From the NCBI GenBank assembly GCA_934718085.1, contig CAKUZL010000020.1, forward strand, positions 1-10,954: a stretch of DNA of 10,954 bases, written 5' to 3'. This DNA comes from an uncultured Candidatus Melainabacteria bacterium. Its GTDB lineage: Bacteria > Cyanobacteriota > Vampirovibrionia > Gastranaerophilales > Gastranaerophilaceae. This document shows, piece by piece, positions 1-5,745 of the stretch. The translations under genes were made by a program, and so were the position numbers. Position 1 is the stretch's first letter. Every line of letters starts with the position of its first letter. Below the pieces are notes generated by a model that had not been told where the DNA came from, did not search any database, and was given only the letters and a program-made list of their open reading frames with translations.

Positions 1-39
1 AGAAGACAATTTTCGAAAATGAAAGTTGTCTTTTTTTTT
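1..39 (+). terminator. Rho-independent terminator of a gene left of the window
   Basis: AAGACAA (3-9) pairs with TTGTCTT (26-32), and the stem extends inward through a T-G wobble and three A-T pairs to a loop near 14-21. Nine T residues run from 31 to 39. This is a classical intrinsic terminator reading rightwards, so a plus-strand gene probably ends just outside the window. The right arm overlaps the start of the T-run. Confidence 0.7.
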
Positions 40-50
40 GGCGAAAAACA

Positions 51-91
51 TTTTTACAAAAACTTCGTAAGCTTTGCATTCTCGGTATTTT
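51..91 (+). repeat. 41-bp direct repeat, copy 1
   Basis: Identical to 291-331 except at position 78 (A against T). The copies are exactly 240 bp apart. The unit contains CTTCGTAAGCTTTGC followed by TTCTCGGTATTTT. No coding capacity is seen. Confidence 0.85.
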
Positions 92-290
92 GTTAAATTG
101 GAACATCGAACTAAGTTGTATTTTAGCCCCCGCCCGGCAAAATTTGAAGCGGTACATGTTTTAAAAGGTCGGAACCTTCTGTTTTGTTTGTGAACACAAT
201 ATTCTTTGTAAGTCGTGTGTTACACTAATACTCGATCCGGTTGTTTGAAATTCATTTTTCATTGTCGGAGTTGTAAATTATCCGAAGAAT

Positions 291-331
291 TTTTTACAAA
301 AACTTCGTAAGCTTTGCTTTCTCGGTATTTT
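291..331 (+). repeat. 41-bp direct repeat, copy 2
   Basis: Second copy of the 51-91 unit, with one mismatch (318). The sequences flanking the two copies are not alike, so this is a dispersed short repeat rather than a duplication of a larger segment. Confidence 0.85.
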
Positions 332-413
332 CTTTAAAAGTGCGCCGGAGTATGGTTTGAACTTGTCTTTTTTTTTGTGAAATAAATATTTTCGCGATTG
401 GAAGATTTTACGA

Positions 414-437
414 CAGGCACTGCCCGGCGAAACGTTC
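414..437 (+). repeat. 24-bp CAGGCAC-YGCCCGGCGAAACGTTC repeat, copy 1
   Basis: Matches 684-707 with one mismatch (421 T against 691 C). A shorter relative (CGCCCGGCAAAA) lies near 130-141. GC-rich against an AT-rich background. Confidence 0.75.
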
Positions 438-499
438 GAAGAAGACGAAAAACTTTTGTTTTTTTAATCTTTCGGTTCGACAAAAGTCTCTAATTCATC

Positions 500-560
500 G
501 TAGGTTGGGGTTTATACCCCAACTAATCGTGAAACTCGGCATGTTCCGAGAGTTTAAACC
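500..560 (+). repeat. REP-like palindromic element A (core 500-523 plus tail)
   Basis: The core is GTAG (500-503) followed directly by GTTGGGGT (504-511), loop TTAT (512-515) and ACCCCAAC (516-523), a perfect 8-bp stem. The tail has ATCGTGAAACTCGGCATG, shared with the copies at 4546 and 10682, and forms a second small stem CTCGG (535-539)/CCGAG (546-550). A tetranucleotide GTAG at the foot of a hairpin is the established signature of REP sequences recognised by RAYT transposases. Assignment to that class is inferred from architecture only. Confidence 0.7.
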
Positions 561-588
561 TTTCAAAAAATACAGGAATTTTTCAAAT

Positions 589-669
589 GTAGGTTGGGGT
601 TTCCACCCCAACAATCGTGAAACTTGATATGATTTGTCCAAACGAAGCCGTTCGTCTTGATGAAATCCT
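589..669 (+). repeat. REP-like palindromic element B (core 589-612 plus tail)
   Basis: GTAG (589-592), GTTGGGGT (593-600), loop TTCC (601-604), ACCCCAAC (605-612). The tail AATCGTGAAACTT and then CAAACGAAGCCGTTCGTCT (639-657) is shared with the degenerate copy at 4594-4612 and, reversed, with the copy at 10682-10753. The tail itself contains the hairpin ACGAA-GCCG-TTCGT (642-655). Confidence 0.7.
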
Positions 670-683
670 TGAACACCGCAGCT

Positions 684-707
684 CAGGCACCGCCCGGCGA
701 AACGTTC
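684..707 (+). repeat. 24-bp CAGGCAC-YGCCCGGCGAAACGTTC repeat, copy 2
   Basis: Second copy of the 414-437 unit, 270 bp downstream. It follows the tail of the palindromic element starting at 589 after a short gap. Confidence 0.75.
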
Positions 708-775
708 TGAAATCGCGGAAATTTTTCAATTAAATTAGAAATAAATTAAAATAACTTTGTTCGGCTCTCTCTATA

Positions 776-814
776 CCCCCTTTCCCTCGGGGAGAGGGGG
801 TGGGGGGGAGAGGG
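776..814 (+). other. G-rich hairpin with G-quadruplex motif
   Basis: CCCCCTTTCCC (776-786) pairs with GGGAGAGGGGG (790-800) over 11 bp with one wobble and a three-base loop. On the same strand the G-runs 789-792, 796-800, 802-808 and 812-814 are separated by loops of 3, 1 and 3 bases, which satisfies the usual G-quadruplex pattern. Function unknown. It resembles in part the CCCTCTCC/GGAGAGGG stem at 4477-4505. Confidence 0.6.
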
Positions 815-858
815 ACTTAAAACCGTACAAAATAAAGCCGAAATCTTCCAATTACGAA

Positions 859-875
859 AAAGCCCGAAGGGCTTT
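859..875 (-). terminator. Compact terminator-like hairpin, minus orientation favoured
   Basis: AAAGCCC (859-865), GAA, GGGCTTT (869-875) form a perfect 7-bp stem with a three-base loop. Read on the minus strand the stem ends in GGGC followed by five T residues. On the plus strand the T-run is interrupted. No minus-strand gene is recognised upstream of it, so its role is uncertain. Confidence 0.4.
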
Positions 876-931
876 AGTTTGCGTAAATATTAACGGATTA
901 ACGAAAGATTTTCGTTTTTTCCGAAAAAATT

Positions 932-955
932 GTTGGGGTAGAAACCCCAACCTAC
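932..955 (-). repeat. REP-like palindromic element C
   Basis: Reverse orientation: the GTAG foot is the complement of CTAC at 952-955. Arms are GTTGGGGT (932-939) and ACCCCAAC (944-951), with a four-base loop. In its own orientation the loop is TTCT and it is followed by an ATTTTTTC tail, as in the copy at 10146-10169. The copies at 500, 589 and 10682 have a different loop and tail, so there are at least two subtypes. Confidence 0.7.
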
Positions 956-1011
956 GGTATTCGAGATTATTTTCCGAGACGCACGGTTTCACTCCAACGT
1001 TCTAAGTCGGG

Positions 1012-1053
1012 GTTTGAAAGATTTAATTTTTGTTCCAAAGGGTCAATATGTAG
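1012..1053 (+). repeat. 42-bp segment ending in GTAG, inverted partner of 10750-10791
   Basis: Matches the reverse complement of 10750-10791 with three mismatches, including an identical 19-base stretch AATTTTTGTTCCAAAGGGT. Homology stops exactly after GTAG. Here GTAG is followed by CTCCGTTCGC, whereas in the partner it is followed by a REP-like hairpin. Confidence 0.75.
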
Positions 1054-1106
1054 CTCCGTTCGCTGAAGAATGTTGCGTTCAAAACCGAGCACGCCATGCC
1101 TCAGCA

Positions 1107-1182
1107 AACCCGACAAAAGCCGCCATCATCCCGCCGCCGCCATGCCCGGAGCGGGGCGCACCCTTCCGAACCCGACAAAAGC
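1107..1182 (+). repeat. Short direct repeat AACCCGACAAAAGC, two copies
   Basis: AACCCGACAAAAGC occurs at 1107-1120 and again at 1169-1182. Each is preceded at some distance by CATGCC. The block between is GC-rich (CCGCCGCCGCCATGCCC), unlike the AT-rich surroundings. No function can be assigned. Confidence 0.5.
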
Positions 1183-1249
1183 ATGACAAAAAACGACGAA
1201 ATTCTTCCGAAAACAGCCGGAAATCATTGCAAAAGGTTAAGAGATGTGA

Positions 1250-1261
1250 AGAAATATTTCT
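1250..1261. promoter_or_regulatory. Perfect 12-bp palindrome upstream of promoter
   Basis: AGAAATATTTCT is fully self-complementary and lies 45 bp upstream of the -35 box at 1307. It could be an operator for the calpain-like gene, but an AT-rich palindrome of this length can occur by chance. Confidence 0.25.
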
Positions 1262-1306
1262 AAAATTTCTCTAAAACAGCGAATTGTAACGAAATGTAAA
1301 TTTGAC

Positions 1307-1334
1307 TTGACAACGGCGGAAACTCAACCATAAT
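1307..1334 (+). promoter_or_regulatory. Sigma-70-type promoter of the calpain-like gene
   Basis: A consensus -35 box TTGACA (1307-1312), a 16-bp spacer and a -10 box CATAAT (1329-1334). The predicted start near 1341 falls at the beginning of the (GATAT)5 tract and leaves a leader of about 118 nt before the ATG at 1459. Confidence 0.6.
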
Positions 1335-1338
1335 CCTC

Positions 1339-1363
1339 GATATGATATGATATGATATGATAT
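1339..1363 (+). repeat. Pentanucleotide repeat (GATAT)5
   Basis: Five perfect copies of GATAT, immediately downstream of the -10 box and at the predicted transcription start. The tract also contains overlapping TATGAT hexamers that resemble -10 boxes. Tracts of this kind change length by slipped-strand mispairing in other bacteria. Here that is only a possibility. Confidence 0.85.
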
Positions 1364-1445
1364 GAGGAAACGTATACCCCTTCGGGCAATTTTCCCGGCG
1401 CGAATGTTTTTATAAAAACACGGTTCGAGTCAAAAGGAATCAAAA

Positions 1446-1451
1446 AGGAGG
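1446..1451 (+). promoter_or_regulatory. Strong Shine-Dalgarno AGGAGG deciding the 1459 start
   Basis: AGGAGG lies 7 nt upstream of the ATG at 1459, an ideal distance, and fixes the start of the long reading frame. A 14-bp palindrome GTTTTTATAAAAAC lies in the leader at 1406-1419. Confidence 0.8.
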
Positions 1452-1458
1452 ACGGGGT

Positions 1459-4400
1459 ATGTCTATATCGGTAAATCAGAATAATTTGTATACGGTGCGG
1501 GAAAAAACGACGGAAAAGCCCGAGGAGTCGGCGAAAGCGTCGTTCAAGGGTTCGCCCGAACAGGAAGAGCACGATGGCATGTCGACAACTGCAAAAGCGG
1601 CGTTGGTGACCGCGGGGCTTGCGCTTGCGACGGTCGGGGCAATTTACGGGTGTAAAGCCTATAAAAAAATGAACCTCGAAAAACCGCTGAAAGAGCTTAT
1701 CGGCAAGCCGGATGACCTTGCGGGGATGGACAGGTCCGCGTTGGAGGAATTAAAAAAGAAAATCGAAAGCGCGATTGACACAGCGAAAAAGGGCGGGTTG
1801 TCAGATGATAACGCTCAGGTAAAATCGTTGAGCGAAAAGCTTTCTAAAATCGAGGAGAAGCTGAATGCGCCCGCACCGAAAAAGCCTGTTACGCCGCCGA
1901 TTACGTTGTCTGCCGACGCTATTGACGCGCTGCGCAAAGAGGCTCAAGACCTCGTGCAAAAGTATGCGGACGTAGCGAAACTTACGGACGAAGCCGACGC
2001 GAAAGCGGCATTGAACGAGGTCGGCAAAAAAATGATTGATTTGTCGAAAAGGGGACTTGCTCAGGGCGACAGCGATTATCGTGCTTTGGTAAAAAAGTGG
2101 GGAGAAATTCAAAATCATATTACACAAAAATTTGATATTCCCAAATTGCGAACCGAGGCGAACGCTCTTGTGCAAAAGTATGCCGACGTGGCGAAGCTTA
2201 CGGACGAAGCCGACGCGAAAGCGGCATTGAAAGAGGTTGAAGATAAAATTAATGAATTTGCTAAACAAAATGTTAACTCACAGGACGCAGACGTTTTAAA
2301 ATTGATACAAAAGCAACAAGCACTTGAAAAGCATATCCAAAACCTGCCACCGACGCCCGCGCCGCAGCCGACGCCAGCGCCCGCACCGAAAAAGCCTGTC
2401 ACCCCGCCGATTTCGGGTACGGTGAAACCGACGATTCCCGAATTGAAACAGGAAGCGCAATGGATGCTTGATGCGTGCAATGATTTAACTTCGGATGCTT
2501 TTAAAACGAAGTATTACGCAAGAAACGTAATCAAGCGTTTAGACGATAAAATTAACGAACTTCTTTCGGGCGGAGTTGCGCAAAACGACAGTGTTATAAA
2601 CGAGTTGAAAACGCGAAAAAGCGATGTTGAAAACTTTGTGTCTTCGATGGTTTCTACACTCAAAAAAGATTCAAACGATTTGTTGAACAAAATACCGGCA
2701 GATAAGGATATTTCGGCACTCGATAGCAGGGACGCAATTCAATGGTATGGAAGTCTTCATGATTGTATGAGTCGTTTTGAAGATACAAAAATGACCGAAT
2801 ACAATTCTCTTTCGGATAAATTTCGGCTTGTTTGCGCAAGATTAATTGATTGCGCTTTGGAAAACGAGTCTGCCTCCGTCAAAAGCGATATTAAAGCAAT
2901 CGAGGCGTTCTTTAATCAAAAACGTAAAAGTGAAATAGGTCAATTCACAAAATTTATGTGGGATACGATGAAGGATAATTCTTTCAAGGGAAACGAAACT
3001 AAAATAAGAACGACGTTAAACCATCTTTATAATGCGGCAAAGATGGTTAATACAAAAGGTGAATATGTTTTTCATTCCCGAATATTGTTCTCTCCTGCGG
3101 GAAGGAAATACCCCGCAGAATTTGAGTGCTTGGGAGAAGTTGTTCAAAAGGCCGGTAATAAGTATCAAAACTTATTTAACCGTTTGAGTGCGGATGAAAA
3201 ACCTGACGGATTAAATAAAAACCTGGTTGAAGATCTCAGGATGTATATGAAAACCAAAAAGAAGAACGGTACATTTACTTTAGACGATTATATTCCTGTC
3301 GTATCGAAAGCCGACGGGCAAAAGTTGCCTTCGGGAACGGTTTTTTCGGACAACGGTTTCTTGTATGTTAATGTCAACGGCAAAGCTGAGCCGCTTGATC
3401 CGGGCTTGACTCGCGATGATTTAAACGGTATTTTAAATCCGGTAAAAAGGTATTTCGGTGAACAAGGCGGAATCGGCGATTGCTATCTTTTATCGGCGGT
3501 AAACGGTATGCTTCAATCACCCGAGGAGTATGCACAATTGTTGAAAAGAATACATATAGATAACGGCGAGATTATCGTTAAAATGCCGAAAGGTTCCACC
3601 ACTACTTGGGAAAACGCATCATATCCCGTTGACATAACATTGTCCGACGGACGCAGGGTTAATGTCGGGGTGAAAGAAAATATGTTTAAGTATCTTAACA
3701 GATCCGATTTGCAAGAAGACCAAGTTGTGGTTGCGTTGGAACAAAAATCTCAAAATTCGGTTGCAGGGGGTGTCTTGCAAAGTATGTATGCCGTTCCGAA
3801 CCAAAAGCAGCAGTATCAATCCAAATCGCCTACTCTGGTTCAGGCAATAGAAAAGGCATACGGCGCTCACAGAAAATATATTATGGCTGATAAATATGTT
3901 CGGAAATTGTATGCCCGGGATAAGGCTGCAGCTCAAGCTGCGTTTGAAAAATTAAGCCAAGATATCGACAAATATGTTGTTACCACAAATGCACAAAATA
4001 GGTATACTTTAAGAAGTCTTGACGAAATTAATGCCGAAGCTCTTTCGGAATGGAAAAAGAAAGGCGGATTGGGTTCAAAACCTGATGTATTTACATCTGC
4101 CGATGACTATTACAAGAGCAGTGGGACTCTTGATGAAGTTTATAAATTTTTTACGGAGAATAAAAAGCCGGTAAGAAAGTATGATCCTCAGGCTTCGGAT
4201 TTTTATAAGACTGATGTAAGGGATGCATTATCAAAGCAAAATCCCGTAAAATTTTTTGCAACGGTCAACTGTAAAAAACGTGATCTTAATTCAAAAAAAT
4301 ATTTGTACCGAAGACATGCGTACATGATTCAAAATTATGATCCGAAAACGGATGTCGTAACATATATAAATCCCTGGAACGCTGCTTTGACTTTTGATAT

Positions 4401-4464
4401 GAAATTAGATGATTTGCATAGGCAGCATTTGATAGGTAAAATTGCTGTTTGCGGTAATTTGTAA
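1459..4464 (+). CDS. Membrane-anchored protein with C-terminal calpain-like cysteine protease domain
   Basis: Encodes 1001 residues. Residues 1-41 are polar and contain an SFKG motif (28-31). Residues 45-66 form one probable membrane segment. Residues 70-400 are mostly helical and charged, with two near-identical 40-residue repeats (about 156-195 and 228-267), a third degenerate one (327-369), and two proline linkers carrying PAPKKPVTPPI (138-148, 308-318). The C-terminal third looks like peptidase family C2: catalytic Cys675 in QGGIGDCYLLSA, a calpain-like AIEKAYG (796-802), His953 in RRHAYMI and Asn971 in INPWN. The Cys-to-His distance (278 residues) is much longer than in animal calpains, so an insertion lies between 805 and 945. 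No EF-hand pattern was noticed. Protease activity is inferred from the intact triad; substrate and topology are unknown. It has its own promoter and terminator and no operon partner. Codon use shifts from GC-rich in the N-terminal third to AT-rich in the rest. Confidence 0.85.
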   Translation: MSISVNQNNLYTVREKTTEKPEESAKASFKGSPEQEEHDGMSTTAKAALVTAGLALATVGAIYGCKAYKKMNLEKPLKELIGKPDDLAGMDRSALEELKKKIESAIDTAKKGGLSDDNAQVKSLSEKLSKIEEKLNAPAPKKPVTPPITLSADAIDALRKEAQDLVQKYADVAKLTDEADAKAALNEVGKKMIDLSKRGLAQGDSDYRALVKKWGEIQNHITQKFDIPKLRTEANALVQKYADVAKLTDEADAKAALKEVEDKINEFAKQNVNSQDADVLKLIQKQQALEKHIQNLPPTPAPQPTPAPAPKKPVTPPISGTVKPTIPELKQEAQWMLDACNDLTSDAFKTKYYARNVIKRLDDKINELLSGGVAQNDSVINELKTRKSDVENFVSSMVSTLKKDSNDLLNKIPADKDISALDSRDAIQWYGSLHDCMSRFEDTKMTEYNSLSDKFRLVCARLIDCALENESASVKSDIKAIEAFFNQKRKSEIGQFTKFMWDTMKDNSFKGNETKIRTTLNHLYNAAKMVNTKGEYVFHSRILFSPAGRKYPAEFECLGEVVQKAGNKYQNLFNRLSADEKPDGLNKNLVEDLRMYMKTKKKNGTFTLDDYIPVVSKADGQKLPSGTVFSDNGFLYVNVNGKAEPLDPGLTRDDLNGILNPVKRYFGEQGGIGDCYLLSAVNGMLQSPEEYAQLLKRIHIDNGEIIVKMPKGSTTTWENASYPVDITLSDGRRVNVGVKENMFKYLNRSDLQEDQVVVALEQKSQNSVAGGVLQSMYAVPNQKQQYQSKSPTLVQAIEKAYGAHRKYIMADKYVRKLYARDKAAAQAAFEKLSQDIDKYVVTTNAQNRYTLRSLDEINAEALSEWKKKGGLGSKPDVFTSADDYYKSSGTLDEVYKFFTENKKPVRKYDPQASDFYKTDVRDALSKQNPVKFFATVNCKKRDLNSKKYLYRRHAYMIQNYDPKTDVVTYINPWNAALTFDMKLDDLHRQHLIGKIAVCGNL
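1951..2239 (+). repeat. Intragenic DNA duplication (1951-2023 and 2167-2239)
   Basis: Two stretches of about 73 bp, 216 bp apart in frame, differ at a handful of positions. Most differences are silent (CTC/CTT, GCG/GCC, GTA/GTG, AAA/AAG). They encode the LVQKYADVAKLTDEADAKAA helix repeats. A second pair, 1867-1902 and 2377-2412 (36 bp, two silent differences), encodes the APAPKKPVTPPI linker. This indicates recent in-frame duplication or recombination inside the gene. Confidence 0.8.
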
Positions 4465-4476
4465 AGCCTTTTGGAC

Positions 4477-4505
4477 GTACCCTCTCCGCGTAACGGAGAG
4501 GGTAC
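4477..4505 (+). terminator. Terminator hairpin of the calpain-like gene
   Basis: GTACCCTCTCCG (4477-4488) and CGGAGAGGGTAC (4494-4505) form a perfect 12-bp stem with a five-base loop, 12 nt after the stop codon. It is followed by AACATTTTT, a modest T-run. Being fully symmetrical, it could also stop transcription arriving from the minus strand. Confidence 0.65.
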
Positions 4506-4545
4506 AACATTTTTCCCTCGCATTCTGCGCATCCGCGTTTATTCA

Positions 4546-4630
4546 GGTACTGGGTTTCACCCCAACTAACCTTGAAACTCGGCATAGCGCGTGCAAACGA
4601 AGCCGTTCGTCTCGGTGAAAACTTTAAACC
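4546..4630 (+). repeat. Degenerate REP-like element D
   Basis: The hairpin core is decayed (TGGGT-TTC-ACCCCA around 4551-4564, no GTAG foot). The tail is intact: TTGAAACTCGGCAT as in element A, CAAACGAAGCCGTTCGTCT (4594-4612) as in element B, and ACTTTAAACC resembling the end of element A. It therefore links the modules of A and B in one unit. Confidence 0.65.
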
Positions 4631-4632
4631 AT

Positions 4633-4657
4633 GTAGGTCAGGCATTGTCTGACTTAC
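4633..4657 (+). repeat. GTAG-headed palindrome, GTCAGGC type
   Basis: GTAGGTCAG (4633-4641) faces CTGACTTAC (4649-4657) with one mismatch across a seven-base loop. It shares the GTAGGT head with the GTTGGGGT palindromes but has a different stem. It directly follows the end of element D. Confidence 0.55.
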
Positions 4658-4730
4658 GGTAAATTTCCCGCCGATACGAAAGTAATGCCCGCCGTGCAAA
4701 ATTACGATGAAACCTTCCGATTTTGAAACA

Positions 4731-4762
4731 GCCTGTCGAAACGGACTTGCGAGACGACAGGC
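4731..4762 (-). terminator. Possible nagZ terminator
   Basis: GCCTGTCG (4731-4738) and CGACAGGC (4755-4762) make a perfect 8-bp stem with a 16-base loop, 8 nt beyond the nagZ stop on the minus strand. The following bases on that strand (TGTTTCAAAA) give only a poor T-run, so termination is uncertain. Confidence 0.35.
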
Positions 4763-4770
4763 AACGAAAA

Positions 4771-5745
4771 TTAAATAATATTATAGGTTGTTTTGAGGGC
4801 GGTGATTTTTTCGTACGAGTCGTTTATAGCGTGCAAAAGTTCCTCGTCGCGGAGGGCGAGGGTTTCGAGGGTTTGTAAAGTTTTTTGAAGTTTTTCGTCG
4901 GCGCAACGGTAGATGAACATGTTTATGCCTGCTTTGAGCCCCGTTACGAAAGCGTTTTCGATGTTTTTGACCGCGCCCATCACCATGTCGTCGGAGATGA
5001 CGACGCCGTTGAAATTCAGGGATTTTCGCAGGATATTTTTGATGATTTTTTCGGACAAGGAGGCGGGAAGGCTGTCGAACAGGGGGTAAACGACGTGCGC
5101 GACCATCATTGCGGGCAGGTCGTTCAGGAGTTTGAAGGGTTTCAGGTGGAGTTCGGCGGTTCGGCGGTCAAAATTGACGAACGGAAGTTCGACGTGGGAG
5201 TCGGTCGCGGTGTCGCCGTGCCCGGGAAAGTGCTTGCCGACGGTGATTATGCCGTGTTTTTTGTGGACGTCCGCAACGATTTTCGCGAACCTTGCGACAT
5301 CGTCGGGGTTGCCCGCGAAGGCGCGTTCGCCGATGATGGGGTTAGCGGGGTTGGAATTCACGTCGAGTACGGGAGCGAAGTTCATGTTTATGCCGAAAGA
5401 CGAAAGTTCGGAACACAGCTCTTCCGTTTGGTTTCGGACGAAATCTTCGCCTTTTTCGGCGGCAAATTGTGCGCTGAGGTATTTTTTGCCGTTGTGGAGG
5501 TTTTCGGTGCGTTCGACGCGACCGCCTTCCTGGTCGATACTCAGCAGCGGCGGGGTTTTTGCCAGACGTTTAATCGTTTCGACGTCTTTTCTGAAGCCTT
5601 CCGCGGTTCGGATATTTTGCGTGAAAAAAATCACGCCGCCGAGCCCCGAGCGAAGAAGTTCCGCAAACTTTTCGTCGTTTTCGGGGTCAGTGCCGTTATA
5701 GCCTGCGATGAACAGGGATTTTACGCGTTCGTTCAATGTTTGCAC
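4771..5745 (-). CDS. nagZ: GH3 beta-N-acetylhexosaminidase, NagZ-type
   Basis: A glycoside hydrolase family 3 enzyme of the NagZ type, which removes N-acetylglucosamine from peptidoglycan-derived sugars. From the GTG start it is 324 residues, a normal single-domain NagZ length. Visible landmarks are GLGGVIFFTQN near the N-terminus, IDQEGGRVER (70-79), the NagZ signature KHFPGHGDTATDSH (171-184) carrying the Asp/His acid-base dyad, and VVISDDMVMGA (248-258) with the catalytic Asp in SDD. No signal peptide is seen, so a cytoplasmic recycling role is likely. The start is ambiguous: GTG at 5745 (weak AGGA upstream) or TTG at 5736 overlapping the upstream TGA. An ATG at 5817 would add 24 unconserved residues and overlap the preceding gene by 85 bp, so it was not chosen. 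It is co-transcribed with the GH13 gene just upstream. Confidence 0.9.
   Translation of the reverse strand: MQTLNERVKSLFIAGYNGTDPENDEKFAELLRSGLGGVIFFTQNIRTAEGFRKDVETIKRLAKTPPLLSIDQEGGRVERTENLHNGKKYLSAQFAAEKGEDFVRNQTEELCSELSSFGINMNFAPVLDVNSNPANPIIGERAFAGNPDDVARFAKIVADVHKKHGIITVGKHFPGHGDTATDSHVELPFVNFDRRTAELHLKPFKLLNDLPAMMVAHVVYPLFDSLPASLSEKIIKNILRKSLNFNGVVISDDMVMGAVKNIENAFVTGLKAGINMFIYRCADEKLQKTLQTLETLALRDEELLHAINDSYEKITALKTTYNII

Larger units (their letters stand above)
1..1458. other. Gene-free repeat-rich region upstream of the calpain-like gene
   Basis: No convincing coding sequence. The two short open frames here (757-1005 and 1014-1274) begin with TTG, lack a ribosome binding site and run through palindromes and repeats. 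The stretch holds an incoming terminator (1-39), two pairs of direct repeats (51-91/291-331 and 414-437/684-707), three GTAG-headed palindromes (500-523, 589-612, 932-955), a G-rich hairpin (776-814), a compact hairpin (859-875), a 42-bp segment repeated inverted at the other end of the window (1012-1053), and finally the promoter and leader of the 1459 gene. Confidence 0.75.
4465..4770. other. Convergent intergenic region with hairpins and degenerate repeats
   Basis: No gene is supported in these 306 bp. They hold the terminator hairpin at 4477-4505, a decayed REP-like element with a well-kept tail (4546-4630), a second palindrome type starting with GTAG (4633-4657), and an 8-bp stem next to the nagZ stop (4731-4762). 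Confidence 0.7.

Noticed and set aside
757..1005. Open reading frame of 82 codons, plus strand
   Set aside because: TTG start, no ribosome binding site, runs through the G-rich hairpin and a REP-like palindrome; composition is not protein-like.
1014..1274. Open reading frame of 86 codons, plus strand
   Set aside because: TTG start within the 42-bp dispersed repeat, no ribosome binding site, no recognisable domain.
1639..1656. Lipoprotein box before Cys65 of the calpain-like protein
   Set aside because: The residues before the Cys (IYG) do not fit a lipobox and the segment lies too far from the N-terminus.
4286..4699. 137-codon minus-strand frame in the convergent gap
   Set aside because: Crosses the terminator hairpin and degenerate repeat elements, and overlaps the protease C-terminus.
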